Translations under genes and position numbers: made by a program | Source of the DNA: Pedobacter glucosidilyticus DSM 23534 | GTDB lineage: Bacteria > Bacteroidota > Bacteroidia > Sphingobacteriales > Sphingobacteriaceae | Direction of reading: 5' to 3' | Assembly: GCF_000425145.1 (NCBI RefSeq) | Contig: NZ_AULF01000009.1 | Span: 140,098 to 204,097, forward strand | DNA: 64,000 bases | Shown: piece after piece, positions 18,511 to 27,399 of the stretch | Layout: the number at the start of each line of letters is the position of its first letter | How positions within the stretch are numbered: position 1 is the stretch's first letter | Notes under the pieces: model-generated | Told to the model about the DNA's origin: nothing | The model's database searches: none | Seen by the model: only the letters and a program-made list of their open reading frames with translations

Positions 18511-19632
18511 ATGATAGATAGATTTCTTACAGAAAAAATCAAGGCTAAACTCTTTAAAGGAAAGGCTATCATTCTTACTGGGGCAAGGCAAATTGGTAAA
18601 ACCACTTTACTGAAATCTTTTTTTGGAAGTGATGAAGAAGTTTTATGGCTTAATGGAGATGAAGTGGATGTACAAGAGTTGTTTTCTACAATTTCTGCAA
18701 CTCGTTTAAAAGCTATTTTTGGTCAGAAGAAAATAATTGTCATAGATGAAGCACAAAGAATCAAAGACATTGGTTTACGCTTAAAACTCATTACAGACTC
18801 TATTCCAGAAGTACAACTTATTGCAACCGGGAGTTCTGCTTTTGAGTTGGCAAATCACATTAATGAACCTTTAACCGGTAGAAAATGGGAGTACAAAATG
18901 TTTCCAATCTCATTCTCAGAAATGGTACAGCATCATGGTTTATTAGAAGAAAAACGTTTGATTCCACATCGTTTAGTTTATGGTTATTATCCGGATGTTA
19001 TTGTTAATCAAGGAAACGAAGTAGAACTATTAAAGCAATTATCCGATAGCTATTTGTATAAAGATATTTTGGCTTGGGAGCAAATCCAAAAGCCAGATAA
19101 ATTATTAAAACTCTTACAAGCTTTAGCTTTTCAAGTTGGTTCTCAGGTTTCTTTTAACGAATTAGGACAAATTTGCGGATTGGATTCTAAAACAGTAGAG
19201 AAATATATTGTATTGTTAGAACAAACCTATGTTATATTTAGGTTGAGTTCTTTTAGTAGAAACTTGAGGAATGAACTTAAAAATAGCAAGAAGATATATT
19301 TTTATGATAATGGAATTAGAAATGCGGTTATAGCAAATTTTAATCAAATAGAAAATAGAGCTGATGTAGGTGCTTTATGGGAAAACTTTGTAGTTTCTGA
19401 ACGTATTAAATTCTTGAATTACTCTGACAAGTGGGTAAATTACTGGTATTGGCGAACCAAAGAACAAAAAGAGATTGATTGGGTAGAAGAAGCTAATGGA
19501 CAATTAACGGCCTATGAATTTAAATGGAGTGCATTAGCAAAAGCAAAGTTACCTCAGCTTTTTCTTAAAACTTACCCCAATAGCCAATTTAAAGTCATTA
19601 GTAAAGAGAATATAGATGAATTTTTGTTGTAA
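18511..19632 (+). CDS. AAA+ ATPase with C-terminal DUF4143 domain (first copy)
   Basis: The 373-residue protein has an AAA_14-type ATPase core: Walker A GARQIGKT at 24-31, Walker B IIVIDEAQRI near 78-88 and ATGSSAF as sensor. The C-terminal DUF4143 region has a helix-turn-helix-like segment (SFNELGQICGLDSKTVEKYI) and a D-x12-E-x-K motif (D323, E336, K338), which resembles a PD-(D/E)XK nuclease centre. The family is widespread in Bacteroidota and archaea, with no agreed function. The gene has its own promoter with paired palindromes. A divergent relative is at 29863-31035. Confidence 0.9.
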   Translation: MIDRFLTEKIKAKLFKGKAIILTGARQIGKTTLLKSFFGSDEEVLWLNGDEVDVQELFSTISATRLKAIFGQKKIIVIDEAQRIKDIGLRLKLITDSIPEVQLIATGSSAFELANHINEPLTGRKWEYKMFPISFSEMVQHHGLLEEKRLIPHRLVYGYYPDVIVNQGNEVELLKQLSDSYLYKDILAWEQIQKPDKLLKLLQALAFQVGSQVSFNELGQICGLDSKTVEKYIVLLEQTYVIFRLSSFSRNLRNELKNSKKIYFYDNGIRNAVIANFNQIENRADVGALWENFVVSERIKFLNYSDKWVNYWYWRTKEQKEIDWVEEANGQLTAYEFKWSALAKAKLPQLFLKTYPNSQFKVISKENIDEFLL

Positions 19633-19658
19633 TGGAGTTATTGTAATTTAAGGAATTT

Positions 19659-20633
19659 TCAAGATTTTCTAACAAAACTTTCTATAATTTCTAATCCTAA
19701 TAAAGCTTCTTCTAGCGAACACGGGTTTTCTCCTTCATCTCTAAAATAGGCTATTGTTTTGGTAATCATTGGTCGTTGAATATTTACAGGATGCTCAAAT
19801 TCTTCATGAACAGTCTCTCCATTTTTGGTGATGCTTAATTTATTTCCAAAGATGTGAAAAGTTATTTTTCCTTTTGTACCTATAATCTCGCAAAACTCTT
19901 CTTCTTGTTCGGGTAGTACATCAAAACACCATAAACCGTTGAAAATAATGTTATTTTCAAATTTGATTTGGCCACAAATAATATCATCAGCATCACTTTT
20001 TAGAGATTGGTTAGCAGAGACCCCATTAAAATAAATAGGTTTTCCAAAGAAATAAAGCATTAAATCTATGGCGTGTGGTGCTAAATCATGAAATAAGCCT
20101 CCACCAGAGATACTGGGGTTTAAGCGCCAGCTTTCTTCGCTTGCGGCAATCATATCAGAATCGCTTCTTTGTAAAGTATGTAGGTTAACAAATTTTACCT
20201 CACCAATAAGCTGCTCATCTAAAAGATTTTTTATAGCCTTAAAATAAGGTACTTCTCTTCTATAATGGGCAACTACCACTTTCTGCTGATATTGCTTTTG
20301 GGCTTCTATAATAGCTTTACAAGCTTCCGTATTAATGGTAACAGGTTTCTCAATATAAACTGGTTTACCTGCTTTTAAGGCTTCAATAGCGTAGTCATGA
20401 TGTTGAAGAGGTGGCGTGGCAATGTAAATGGCATTTATATCATCATCCAGAATTAAGGCAGAAGCATCTTGATACCATTTTTGTATATGATGTCTTTTAG
20501 CATAGTCAGCAGCTTTTTCTGCATTTCTTCTCATCACAGCTACAACTTTAGAGTATTCTTGTCTAAAGGCAGGACCACTTTTAACCTCAGTAACATTGCC
20601 ACAACCAATAATTCCCCAATTGATATTTTCCAT
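19659..20633 (-). CDS. Gfo/Idh/MocA family oxidoreductase
   Basis: This NAD(P)-dependent sugar or inositol dehydrogenase-type protein has the Rossmann motif WGIIGCGNV at the start, EKPVTINTEACKAII (the EKP signature) near 93-107, and a C-terminal alpha/beta substrate domain with GGGLFHDLAPHAIDLMLYFFG. ATG 20633 gives 324 residues and leaves one base after the guanine deaminase stop. The longer frame would overlap that gene. The substrate is not predictable. It is probably co-transcribed with guaD. Confidence 0.88.
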   Translation of the reverse strand: MENINWGIIGCGNVTEVKSGPAFRQEYSKVVAVMRRNAEKAADYAKRHHIQKWYQDASALILDDDINAIYIATPPLQHHDYAIEALKAGKPVYIEKPVTINTEACKAIIEAQKQYQQKVVVAHYRREVPYFKAIKNLLDEQLIGEVKFVNLHTLQRSDSDMIAASEESWRLNPSISGGGLFHDLAPHAIDLMLYFFGKPIYFNGVSANQSLKSDADDIICGQIKFENNIIFNGLWCFDVLPEQEEEFCEIIGTKGKITFHIFGNKLSITKNGETVHEEFEHPVNIQRPMITKTIAYFRDEGENPCSLEEALLGLEIIESFVRKS

Positions 20634-20634
20634 T

Positions 20635-21105
20635 TTAATAATCTTTTTTACTAGCTGATTGTTGCCACATTTCAAAAGCTTTTAAAGCCTCGTCTCTTAA
20701 TAATTGTTGCGATGGTAATTTCCTGTCCTCAGGTTTCAAGTCTATTTCCTGATAAATGAAATCATCATTAAAATTGATAGCAGCGGCATCTTTTTTGGTA
20801 TTTGCGTAGTACAATTTATCTATCCTAGCCCAATATATTGCACCCAAACACATGGGGCAAGGTTCGCAACTGGCATAAATAGTGCATCCTTCTAAAGAAA
20901 AGGTGTTTAGGTTTTGGCAAGCTAGTCTTATAGCCGCAACTTCTGCATGTGCTGTAGGGTCGTTTGTTGTAGTAACTGTATTAGCGCTTTTTGCTATAAT
21001 TTGACCGTCTTTAACGATAACCGCTCCAAATGGGCCACCTAAATTGTTTTTAACATTGTCTTCAGAGAGGGCAATAGCCATTCTCATAAAATCTTCATGT
21101 TCCAT
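20635..21105 (-). CDS. guaD: guanine deaminase
   Basis: This cytidine-deaminase-fold zinc enzyme probably converts guanine to xanthine. The 156-residue protein has the zinc motif HAEVAAI with catalytic Glu and the distal SCEPCPMCLGAIYWAR. NNLGGPFGAVIVKDG, TNDPTAHAE and the C-terminal W-x-N/S-aromatic tail closely resemble B. subtilis GuaD. A tRNA adenosine deaminase (TadA) would lack the long C-terminal part, so GuaD is preferred. A terminator-like stem (21119-21147) lies upstream. Confidence 0.88.
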   Translation of the reverse strand: MEHEDFMRMAIALSEDNVKNNLGGPFGAVIVKDGQIIAKSANTVTTTNDPTAHAEVAAIRLACQNLNTFSLEGCTIYASCEPCPMCLGAIYWARIDKLYYANTKKDAAAINFNDDFIYQEIDLKPEDRKLPSQQLLRDEALKAFEMWQQSASKKDY

Positions 21106-21118
21106 AGCTGTAAATTAA

Positions 21119-21147
21119 AAAAGCTCAACATCAAATGCCGAGCTTTT
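21119..21147 (-). terminator. terminator-like hairpin between the OmpH-like gene and guaD
   Basis: AAAAGCTC (21119-21126) pairs with GAGCTTTT (21140-21147) around a 13-nt loop. On the minus strand a T-rich run follows, so it can end the OmpH-like transcript before guaD. Confidence 0.65.
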
Positions 21148-21172
21148 GTTTATATTTTAAGAATTGAAAATA

Positions 21173-21769
21173 TTACTTTTTGTCTTTTTTATAAGCTTCA
21201 TTTAAGCCTTTGATTACTTCTTTAGTAACATCTAAGCTTTCATCAGCAAATAAAATAGCACTATTACCTTTAGAGTAAGTTAAAACCATTTTATAGCCTT
21301 TTTCTTTAGCATAGATTTTAAGGTAATCAGCTACTTTATCATAAAGTTTTTCATTTTCTGCCATTTCTTCGCTTTGTAAAGCAGAACCTGCATTTTGCTG
21401 ATAAGCCTGTAATTCTTGTTGTTTACGAGCTAAACGCTGTTCTGTACTAGCTCTTTCATCAGCACTCATACCTTGTGCACCTTGTTGGTATGCGGCAACT
21501 TCACGTTGGAAAGCAGCACCTTTAGTTTTTAAATCAGCTTCGGCTTTTTTAGACTTATCTTCAAATTTAGATTTGATTTCTTTGAAATACTCGTAGTTAT
21601 TTAACAATGAATCTGAGTTTACGTATACCACAGCAGCAGCTTGGTCTTTAGCAGTTTCGGTTGTTGATTTAGTTGTTTTTGGTTCTGTACTATCATTACA
21701 GCTTACTACAGCAACAGCTAATAATAAGCCTAAACCTGCTTTAGTAATGTTAGAAAAATATGGTGTCAT
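21173..21769 (-). CDS. OmpH/Skp family lipoprotein
   Basis: The 198-residue protein starts with a lipoprotein signal peptide ending in a lipobox (LLLAVAVVSC, Cys about 24). VVYVNSDSLLNNYEYFKEI follows, then a long coiled coil at about 60-150 rich in Lys, Glu and Gln, and a C-terminal beta segment (YKMVLTYSKGNSAILFADES). This is the Skp/OmpH layout, a periplasmic chaperone for outer-membrane proteins, here apparently membrane-anchored. CAAAGATA at 21787-21794 is the reverse of a -7 element and could be its promoter. Confidence 0.85.
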   Translation of the reverse strand: MTPYFSNITKAGLGLLLAVAVVSCNDSTEPKTTKSTTETAKDQAAAVVYVNSDSLLNNYEYFKEIKSKFEDKSKKAEADLKTKGAAFQREVAAYQQGAQGMSADERASTEQRLARKQQELQAYQQNAGSALQSEEMAENEKLYDKVADYLKIYAKEKGYKMVLTYSKGNSAILFADESLDVTKEVIKGLNEAYKKDKK

Positions 21770-21823
21770 TTTTATTTATTTTTACACAAAGATATACTTT
21801 CAATAAAAGTATCCTAATAAAAT

Positions 21824-21862
21824 AAAAAAAGACCTTTCAGAATCATCGAAAGATCTTTTTTT
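21824..21862 (-). terminator. terminator after trxA
   Basis: A 15-bp stem with one mismatch pairs 21824-21838 with 21848-21862 around a 9-nt loop and is flanked by A and T runs on both sides. It can terminate trxA transcription before the OmpH-like gene. Confidence 0.75.
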
Positions 21863-21880
21863 AATATCAATTTAAATGGA

Positions 21881-22201
21881 TTAAGCCATTTGCTTGGTTA
21901 ATTTTTCAGCTAAAACTGATTTTGGAACTGCGCCAATTTGCTTGTCAACAATTTCACCGTTTTTGAAAAATAATAAAGCAGGAATGTTTCTGATGCCAAA
22001 TTTCATAGAGATTTCTGGATTGTGGTCTACATTAACTTTACCAACAACAGCTTTACCATCATATTCTTTTGCTAACTCTTCTACAACAGGTCCAACCATA
22101 CGGCATGGTCCGCACCACTCTGCCCAAAAGTCTACTAAAACTGGTTTATCTGATTTTAATACTAATTCTTCAAAATTAGCATCTGTAATTTCTAATGCCA
22201 T
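21881..22201 (-). CDS. trxA: thioredoxin
   Basis: This is a cytoplasmic thiol-disulfide oxidoreductase. The 106-residue protein is a complete thioredoxin fold with the active site [10 protein letters not shown] around 28-37 and the cis-proline segment [15 protein letters not shown]. There is no signal peptide. It has its own promoter upstream (22242-22273) and a terminator downstream. Confidence 0.97.
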   Translation of the reverse strand: MALEITDANFEELVLKSDKPVLVDFWAEWCGPCRMVGPVVEELAKEYDGKAVVGKVNVDHNPEISMKFGIRNIPALLFFKNGEIVDKQIGAVPKSVLAEKLTKQMA

Positions 22202-22241
22202 AATATCAATGATTTAAATAAAAATTCTTTTTTTAAGATTT

Positions 22242-22273
22242 CAAATATACATACCCAAACATTCTGCCACAAA
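22242..22273 (-). promoter_or_regulatory. trxA promoter
   Basis: On the minus strand TTTG (22273-22270), 20 bases, then TATATTTG (22249-22242) matches the Bacteroidota promoter consensus. Predicted transcription starts near 22237, about 35 bases before the ATG. Confidence 0.68.
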
Positions 22274-22407
22274 TAGATTCTTGTAATCTTACCATAGGAT
22301 AAAGCTATAGTTAAAACAATACAGGTATTTTTTGTTTAATAGTATGGATAGATGTTGTACTGGCGCATATTTTGTTAATTATATTTAAAGCAATAAATTT
22401 TTATTTT

Positions 22408-25400
22408 TTGAACAAATATCTATCACTCATTTTAAAGACAATTCTCTGGATTTTTACCGGTGTTATTACTTTGTTTTTATTGGTCGTATTGCTTATCCAA
22501 GTTCCGGCTATACAAAATATGGTAAAAAATAAAGTAGTTAACTATCTGGAAGAGAAAATAAAAACACCCGTAAGTATAACTAAGCTAGAAATTGGCTTGC
22601 CAAAAAAAATAATTCTTCATGGCGTTTATTTTCAAAGCCTGCAAAAGGATACTTTATTAGCTGGCGATAAACTGGCTGTAGATATCAGTTTGTTCAAATT
22701 ACTAGACAATAAGTTAGAGATTAATAGTATAGATCTGCAAGGCATTACCGCTAATGTTAAAAGAAATCAAGATTCGGTTTTTAATTTTGATTACATCATT
22801 AAAGCATTTGCTACTGAGCAAACAAAAGAATCAATGCCTCAGGATAGTAGTGCTACCATGAAATTTTCAATAGAAAAAATAAATTTAGACAAAATAAGGG
22901 TAAGGTTTGATGATGCCATCACGAAAAATAACTTGGATGTTTACCTCAACCACCTTGATACAAAAATTAAAAAATTTGATTTAGATAGTTTAGATTTTGA
23001 TGTTCCTAAGATTACCCTAAACGGTTTAAATTTAAATTTGAAACAAGGTATTGTAGAAGAACTGGTAAACAACACACAAGAAACTGTTAAAGAAGCTTCT
23101 CATAACCCATTTTTTAAATTAAAGCTCGAAGAAATAGCTCTTTCGGCTATAAAAATCAATTATAATAGCGAAGGAAATAGCCTGAAAACCTTTTTAGATT
23201 TGGGTGAACTAAACCTGATTTTTAATACACTAGACTTACAAAAACAATGGATAAACATTGAAAAACTAGCTATGAAGCAAACTAAAGGAAGTTTAGCCTT
23301 TGGAAAAGCATTAGCGAAACCCATTACAGAAACAACAAGCAACAACACACAACCCGGCTGGAAAGTTGGTTTACAAGAAGTGGCTATAGCACATGTTGAT
23401 TTTAAGTTTGATGATTTTAATAGCAAACCTTTAAAAAGAGGTATAGATTATATGCACCTGGATTTAAAAGGACTTTTGCTAAATGCAGATGATATTTATT
23501 ACAGTACCGATACCATTTCTGGAAAAATAGCCAGTTTGAAAGTTGCAGATAAAAGTGGCTTAAATATTCAGGATTTTAAAACATCTTTTTTTTACGGACC
23601 TAAGTACGCTTACCTAGAGGATTTATATATTAAAACTCCACGGTCGCTTATTCGGGATGAAATTAAAGTGGCTTATCCATCTATTGCAACTTTATCAAAG
23701 AATTTAAGTGAACTGTATATAGAAGCATCGTTAAATAAAAGTAGTATCGCTTTCACTGATATTTTACTATTTGTACCAGATTTAGCTCAAAATCCTCCCT
23801 TTAAAGGAAACCCAAATGCTATATTAAGGGTGAATAGCACTGTAAAAGGAAGGTTAGACAATCTAAATATTCCTAAACTAGAACTTAGCGGAATTGGTCA
23901 AACTAAACTAGTTGCCAATGGTAGGATAAAAGGACTTCCAAACGTTGAAAAGGCGTTTTTTGATCTTAATATCAAAGAATTTAGTACCAGCGCCAAAGAC
24001 ATCAATAGCTTTATTCCTAAAGGTACTTTACCGGCTCAATTTCAAATTCCGCAACGTTTATCATTAAATGGATTTTTTAAAGGAGCCATAAATAATTTTA
24101 ATACGCAACTCTTTCTAAAAAGTAGTTTAGGAAATGCTACTGTTAAAGCTAATTACGACCAACGTTTAAAAAACAAAGAACGCTACCAAGCCACGGTAGA
24201 GGTAAAAGATTTCCATGTTGGGCAACTGATGAAAAATGATTCTATCGGTAGGATAAGTTTAAATGCGCAAGTTAGTGGTATGGGTTTAAACCCTAAAACG
24301 ATGGTTGCCGGCGTAAAAGCTCGGGTTTTAAAAGCTCAATACAATGGTTATAACTATAAAAATTTAGATGTTAAAGGAAATATCAAAGCAGGAGTATATC
24401 AGGCTACAGCCAATATGGAGGATAAAAACCTTGATTTTGATTTATTAGCTAAAGGAAGTTTTAATCAGCAGTATCCAAGTTTATCTTTAAAAACTAATAT
24501 AGATAGCGCCAATTTTGGAGCTTTAAATTTGTATAAAGGAAGCCTAAAATTTAGAGGTAAAATAGATGCCGATATAGCAACACTAGACCCTGATTATCTG
24601 AATGGGAAAATATCAATAAACAATATGCTTATTGCAACAGAAACAGAGCGGTTTCCTTTAGATTCTATCAATATCATTTCGCAAGCATCGGCATCTCAAA
24701 ACTCGTTAAACATCAAATCTCCTTTTTTAAATGGAAGTATAAAAGGTAAATATCAGTTTACGCAATTGGCTACAGCCTTGACCAATAGCATAGCTAAATA
24801 TTACGATACCAGCCAGGGAATAAAAAAAGAGCCTGTTAAACCTCAATATTTTGCCTATCAATTATCGGTTCAAAATCATCCAGCATTAATAGCTTTTGTT
24901 CCGGGTTTAACCCGGATAGAGCCTATCCAAATAAACGGACGCTACAATAGCGAAGGCGACACCATTATTATGAAAGCCAATATCCCTAAGTTAATTTATG
25001 GTTCAAATATCATTACCAACGCCGTTTTAAATGTTGCGCCAAATAATGATAGTTTGGCTTACAGCTTTATTATTGATGAAGTTAAAAGCAGTCAATTCTT
25101 GCTTCCTTATACAGCCTTAAGTGGAAACATTGCAAAAAATATCATCGATTATCGTTTACAGGTTAAAGATATCCAAGACAAAGAACGTTATTTAATTGCC
25201 GGAACCATGCAGGCCATTAAAAACGATACTGAGTTTAAACTGGCTTTAGAAGGGTTAAAACTTAATTACGAAAGATGGCAGATTAACGAAAATAACCTCT
25301 TAAGTTTTGGAGAAAGAGGTATTTATGCCAATAATTTCGAATTACGAAACCAATCTCAATCCATCAAAATACAATCGCAAGCAAGGGTTTTAAATGCCCC

Positions 25401-27399
25401 TATGACTGTTACTTTTGATAATTTTAAAATTGAAACCTTAACAAGCATCATCGAGAAAGATTCTTTATTAATAGGTGGGACCTTAAATGGAGATGTTTTA
25501 CTGAAAGATTTAGATCGGGATTTCTCTTTTACCTCAGATTTAGCTATTCAAAATTTCAATTTCAGAACAGATACTTTAGGAAACATCAGCCTAAAAGTAA
25601 ATAACCAGCAAGCCAATACTTTTGCTGCACAGGTAGCCATAACTGGGCAAGATAATGATGTTAGACTAGATGGTATTTACCGTACCAATAACAGTAGTTT
25701 TGATATGGATTTAGCTATAGCAAAGCTAAATCTTAAAAGTATAGAAGGTTTTACTTTTGGCAATTTAAAAGAAAGTAGCGGTTATTTAACAGGCGATTTT
25801 AAAATATCTGGTACAGCTGCAGCACCAAAAGTTATTGGCGATTTACAGTTTAAGGATGGGGCTTTTAGAGTAACACCTTTAAACTCTTATTTTCAATTAC
25901 TGAATGATAAAATATCTTTTACCCAAGAAGGAATCAATTTTAATAGGTTTAGTTTATCAGACTCGGCCAATAATAAACTCACGGTAAACGGAGCAATTTA
26001 TACCAGCAATTATCAGGATTATAGATTTAATGTAGATGTAAATGCCAATAATTTTAGAGCAGTTAACTCAACAGCTAAAGATAATGAGCTTTATTATGGC
26101 GATTTGTTTTTAAACACTCGATTAAGAATTCGCGGTGATTTAAACCAACCAGAGGTAGAAGGAACACTAAAAATTAATAAGGATACTAGGTTTACTATTG
26201 TTTTGCCGCAATCAGACCCGGGTATAGCAGACAGAGAGGGGATTGTAGAATTTATAGATCAAGATAATCCGCAATTGGCAGAAACTTTTGCTTTACCGGA
26301 TTCTCTTAATAAAAGTAGTGTTACCGGTATGGATGTTTCTATGAATATAGAAGTAGACCCAGAAGCAGAACTTACCATGATTATTGACAAAGGAAATGGC
26401 GATTTTGTTAAGCTTAAAGGCGAAGCAGAGCTAACCGGAGGCATGGACCCATCAGGTAAAATAAGCCTTACCGGGAAATACGAATTAAAAGAAGGAAGTT
26501 ATGAAATGTCTTTCAACTTCATCAGACGGGTATTTAAAATTAAAGAAGGAAGCTCTCTGGTTTGGACAGGAGAGCCAACCACCGCTAATATAGATATTAC
26601 TGCTATTTACGAAACAGAAACAGCTCCTTTAGATTTATTGGATAATCAATTAGGTGGTAGGTCCGCTGCGGTACGTAACACGTACAAGCAAGAAATTCCT
26701 TTCCAAGTATTACTCAATATGGATGGCGAGTTACTAAAGCCAGAAATTAGTTTTGATATTGTGCTCCCAGAAGGAAATTATAATGTTTCTCAAGATATCA
26801 TCAGTGAGTCAAGAACCCGTCTAGAGCAGTTAAGGCAGCAGCCATCAGAGCTTAACAAGCAAGTTTTTGCATTGTTATTGTTAAACAGATTTGTAGGCGA
26901 AAACCCTTTTGCAAGTGAAGCTGGTTCTGGCGGAGTAGAATCTATAGCCAGACAAAGTGTTAGTAAAATATTATCTCAACAATTGAATAATCTTGCAGGC
27001 GATTTACTTGGAGGTGTTGAGTTAAATTTTGATTTGGAAGCTACCGATGATTATACCACAGGACAAAGAGAAAACCGTACCGATTTAAATGTTGGCTTAT
27101 CTAAAAGATTGTTAAACGATAGGTTAAAAGTTACCATTGGTAGTAATTTTGGTTTAGAAGGTCCGCAACAAGCAAACCGCCAAACTAATAATATAGCCGG
27201 AGATATTGCTGCCGATTATCAGCTTTCTAAAGACGGACGTTATTTGTTAAGAGCTTATCGTAAAAATCAATACCAAATGGCTATACAAGGGCAGGTTATA
27301 GAAACAGGTTTAGGATTTATTTTAACGATGGATTATAACCAATTTAAAGAGATTTTTGAAAAGCCTAAATCGCCACGAAGAAGAAATAATTCAAAATGA
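22408..27399 (+). CDS. tamB: TamB-like translocation and assembly module protein
   Basis: This is a very large inner-membrane-anchored AsmA/TamB-type protein that spans the periplasm as a long beta groove and works with an outer-membrane Omp85 partner. It has an N-terminal membrane helix (LILKTILWIFTGVITLFLLV) followed by about 1600 residues of repeated beta-rich AsmA-like sequence. The C-terminal TamB domain has VLNMDGELLKPEISFDIVLP and LNVGLSKRLLNDRLKV. I use TTG at 22408 (MNKYLSLILK), giving 1663 residues; an earlier TTG at 22372 is possible. It overlaps tamL by 4 bases. Confidence 0.92.
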   Translation: MNKYLSLILKTILWIFTGVITLFLLVVLLIQVPAIQNMVKNKVVNYLEEKIKTPVSITKLEIGLPKKIILHGVYFQSLQKDTLLAGDKLAVDISLFKLLDNKLEINSIDLQGITANVKRNQDSVFNFDYIIKAFATEQTKESMPQDSSATMKFSIEKINLDKIRVRFDDAITKNNLDVYLNHLDTKIKKFDLDSLDFDVPKITLNGLNLNLKQGIVEELVNNTQETVKEASHNPFFKLKLEEIALSAIKINYNSEGNSLKTFLDLGELNLIFNTLDLQKQWINIEKLAMKQTKGSLAFGKALAKPITETTSNNTQPGWKVGLQEVAIAHVDFKFDDFNSKPLKRGIDYMHLDLKGLLLNADDIYYSTDTISGKIASLKVADKSGLNIQDFKTSFFYGPKYAYLEDLYIKTPRSLIRDEIKVAYPSIATLSKNLSELYIEASLNKSSIAFTDILLFVPDLAQNPPFKGNPNAILRVNSTVKGRLDNLNIPKLELSGIGQTKLVANGRIKGLPNVEKAFFDLNIKEFSTSAKDINSFIPKGTLPAQFQIPQRLSLNGFFKGAINNFNTQLFLKSSLGNATVKANYDQRLKNKERYQATVEVKDFHVGQLMKNDSIGRISLNAQVSGMGLNPKTMVAGVKARVLKAQYNGYNYKNLDVKGNIKAGVYQATANMEDKNLDFDLLAKGSFNQQYPSLSLKTNIDSANFGALNLYKGSLKFRGKIDADIATLDPDYLNGKISINNMLIATETERFPLDSINIISQASASQNSLNIKSPFLNGSIKGKYQFTQLATALTNSIAKYYDTSQGIKKEPVKPQYFAYQLSVQNHPALIAFVPGLTRIEPIQINGRYNSEGDTIIMKANIPKLIYGSNIITNAVLNVAPNNDSLAYSFIIDEVKSSQFLLPYTALSGNIAKNIIDYRLQVKDIQDKERYLIAGTMQAIKNDTEFKLALEGLKLNYERWQINENNLLSFGERGIYANNFELRNQSQSIKIQSQARVLNAPMTVTFDNFKIETLTSIIEKDSLLIGGTLNGDVLLKDLDRDFSFTSDLAIQNFNFRTDTLGNISLKVNNQQANTFAAQVAITGQDNDVRLDGIYRTNNSSFDMDLAIAKLNLKSIEGFTFGNLKESSGYLTGDFKISGTAAAPKVIGDLQFKDGAFRVTPLNSYFQLLNDKISFTQEGINFNRFSLSDSANNKLTVNGAIYTSNYQDYRFNVDVNANNFRAVNSTAKDNELYYGDLFLNTRLRIRGDLNQPEVEGTLKINKDTRFTIVLPQSDPGIADREGIVEFIDQDNPQLAETFALPDSLNKSSVTGMDVSMNIEVDPEAELTMIIDKGNGDFVKLKGEAELTGGMDPSGKISLTGKYELKEGSYEMSFNFIRRVFKIKEGSSLVWTGEPTTANIDITAIYETETAPLDLLDNQLGGRSAAVRNTYKQEIPFQVLLNMDGELLKPEISFDIVLPEGNYNVSQDIISESRTRLEQLRQQPSELNKQVFALLLLNRFVGENPFASEAGSGGVESIARQSVSKILSQQLNNLAGDLLGGVELNFDLEATDDYTTGQRENRTDLNVGLSKRLLNDRLKVTIGSNFGLEGPQQANRQTNNIAGDIAADYQLSKDGRYLLRAYRKNQYQMAIQGQVIETGLGFILTMDYNQFKEIFEKPKSPRRRNNSK

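Noticed and set aside
18511..19632. DUF4143 ATPase genes as recent horizontally acquired islands
   Set aside because: No flanking transposase, tRNA, direct repeat or obvious composition shift is visible; transfer is possible but not supported by this sequence alone.
22372..22407. Longer TTG start for tamB at 22372
   Set aside because: The extra 12 residues do not resemble the usual TamB beginning, whereas TTG 22408 gives MNKYLSLILK directly before the membrane helix. The longer form is not excluded.
27396..27399. tamB/tamL overlap as a possible frameshift
   Set aside because: It is a standard ATGA stop-start overlap; tamL has its own lipoprotein signal, so these are two intact genes.
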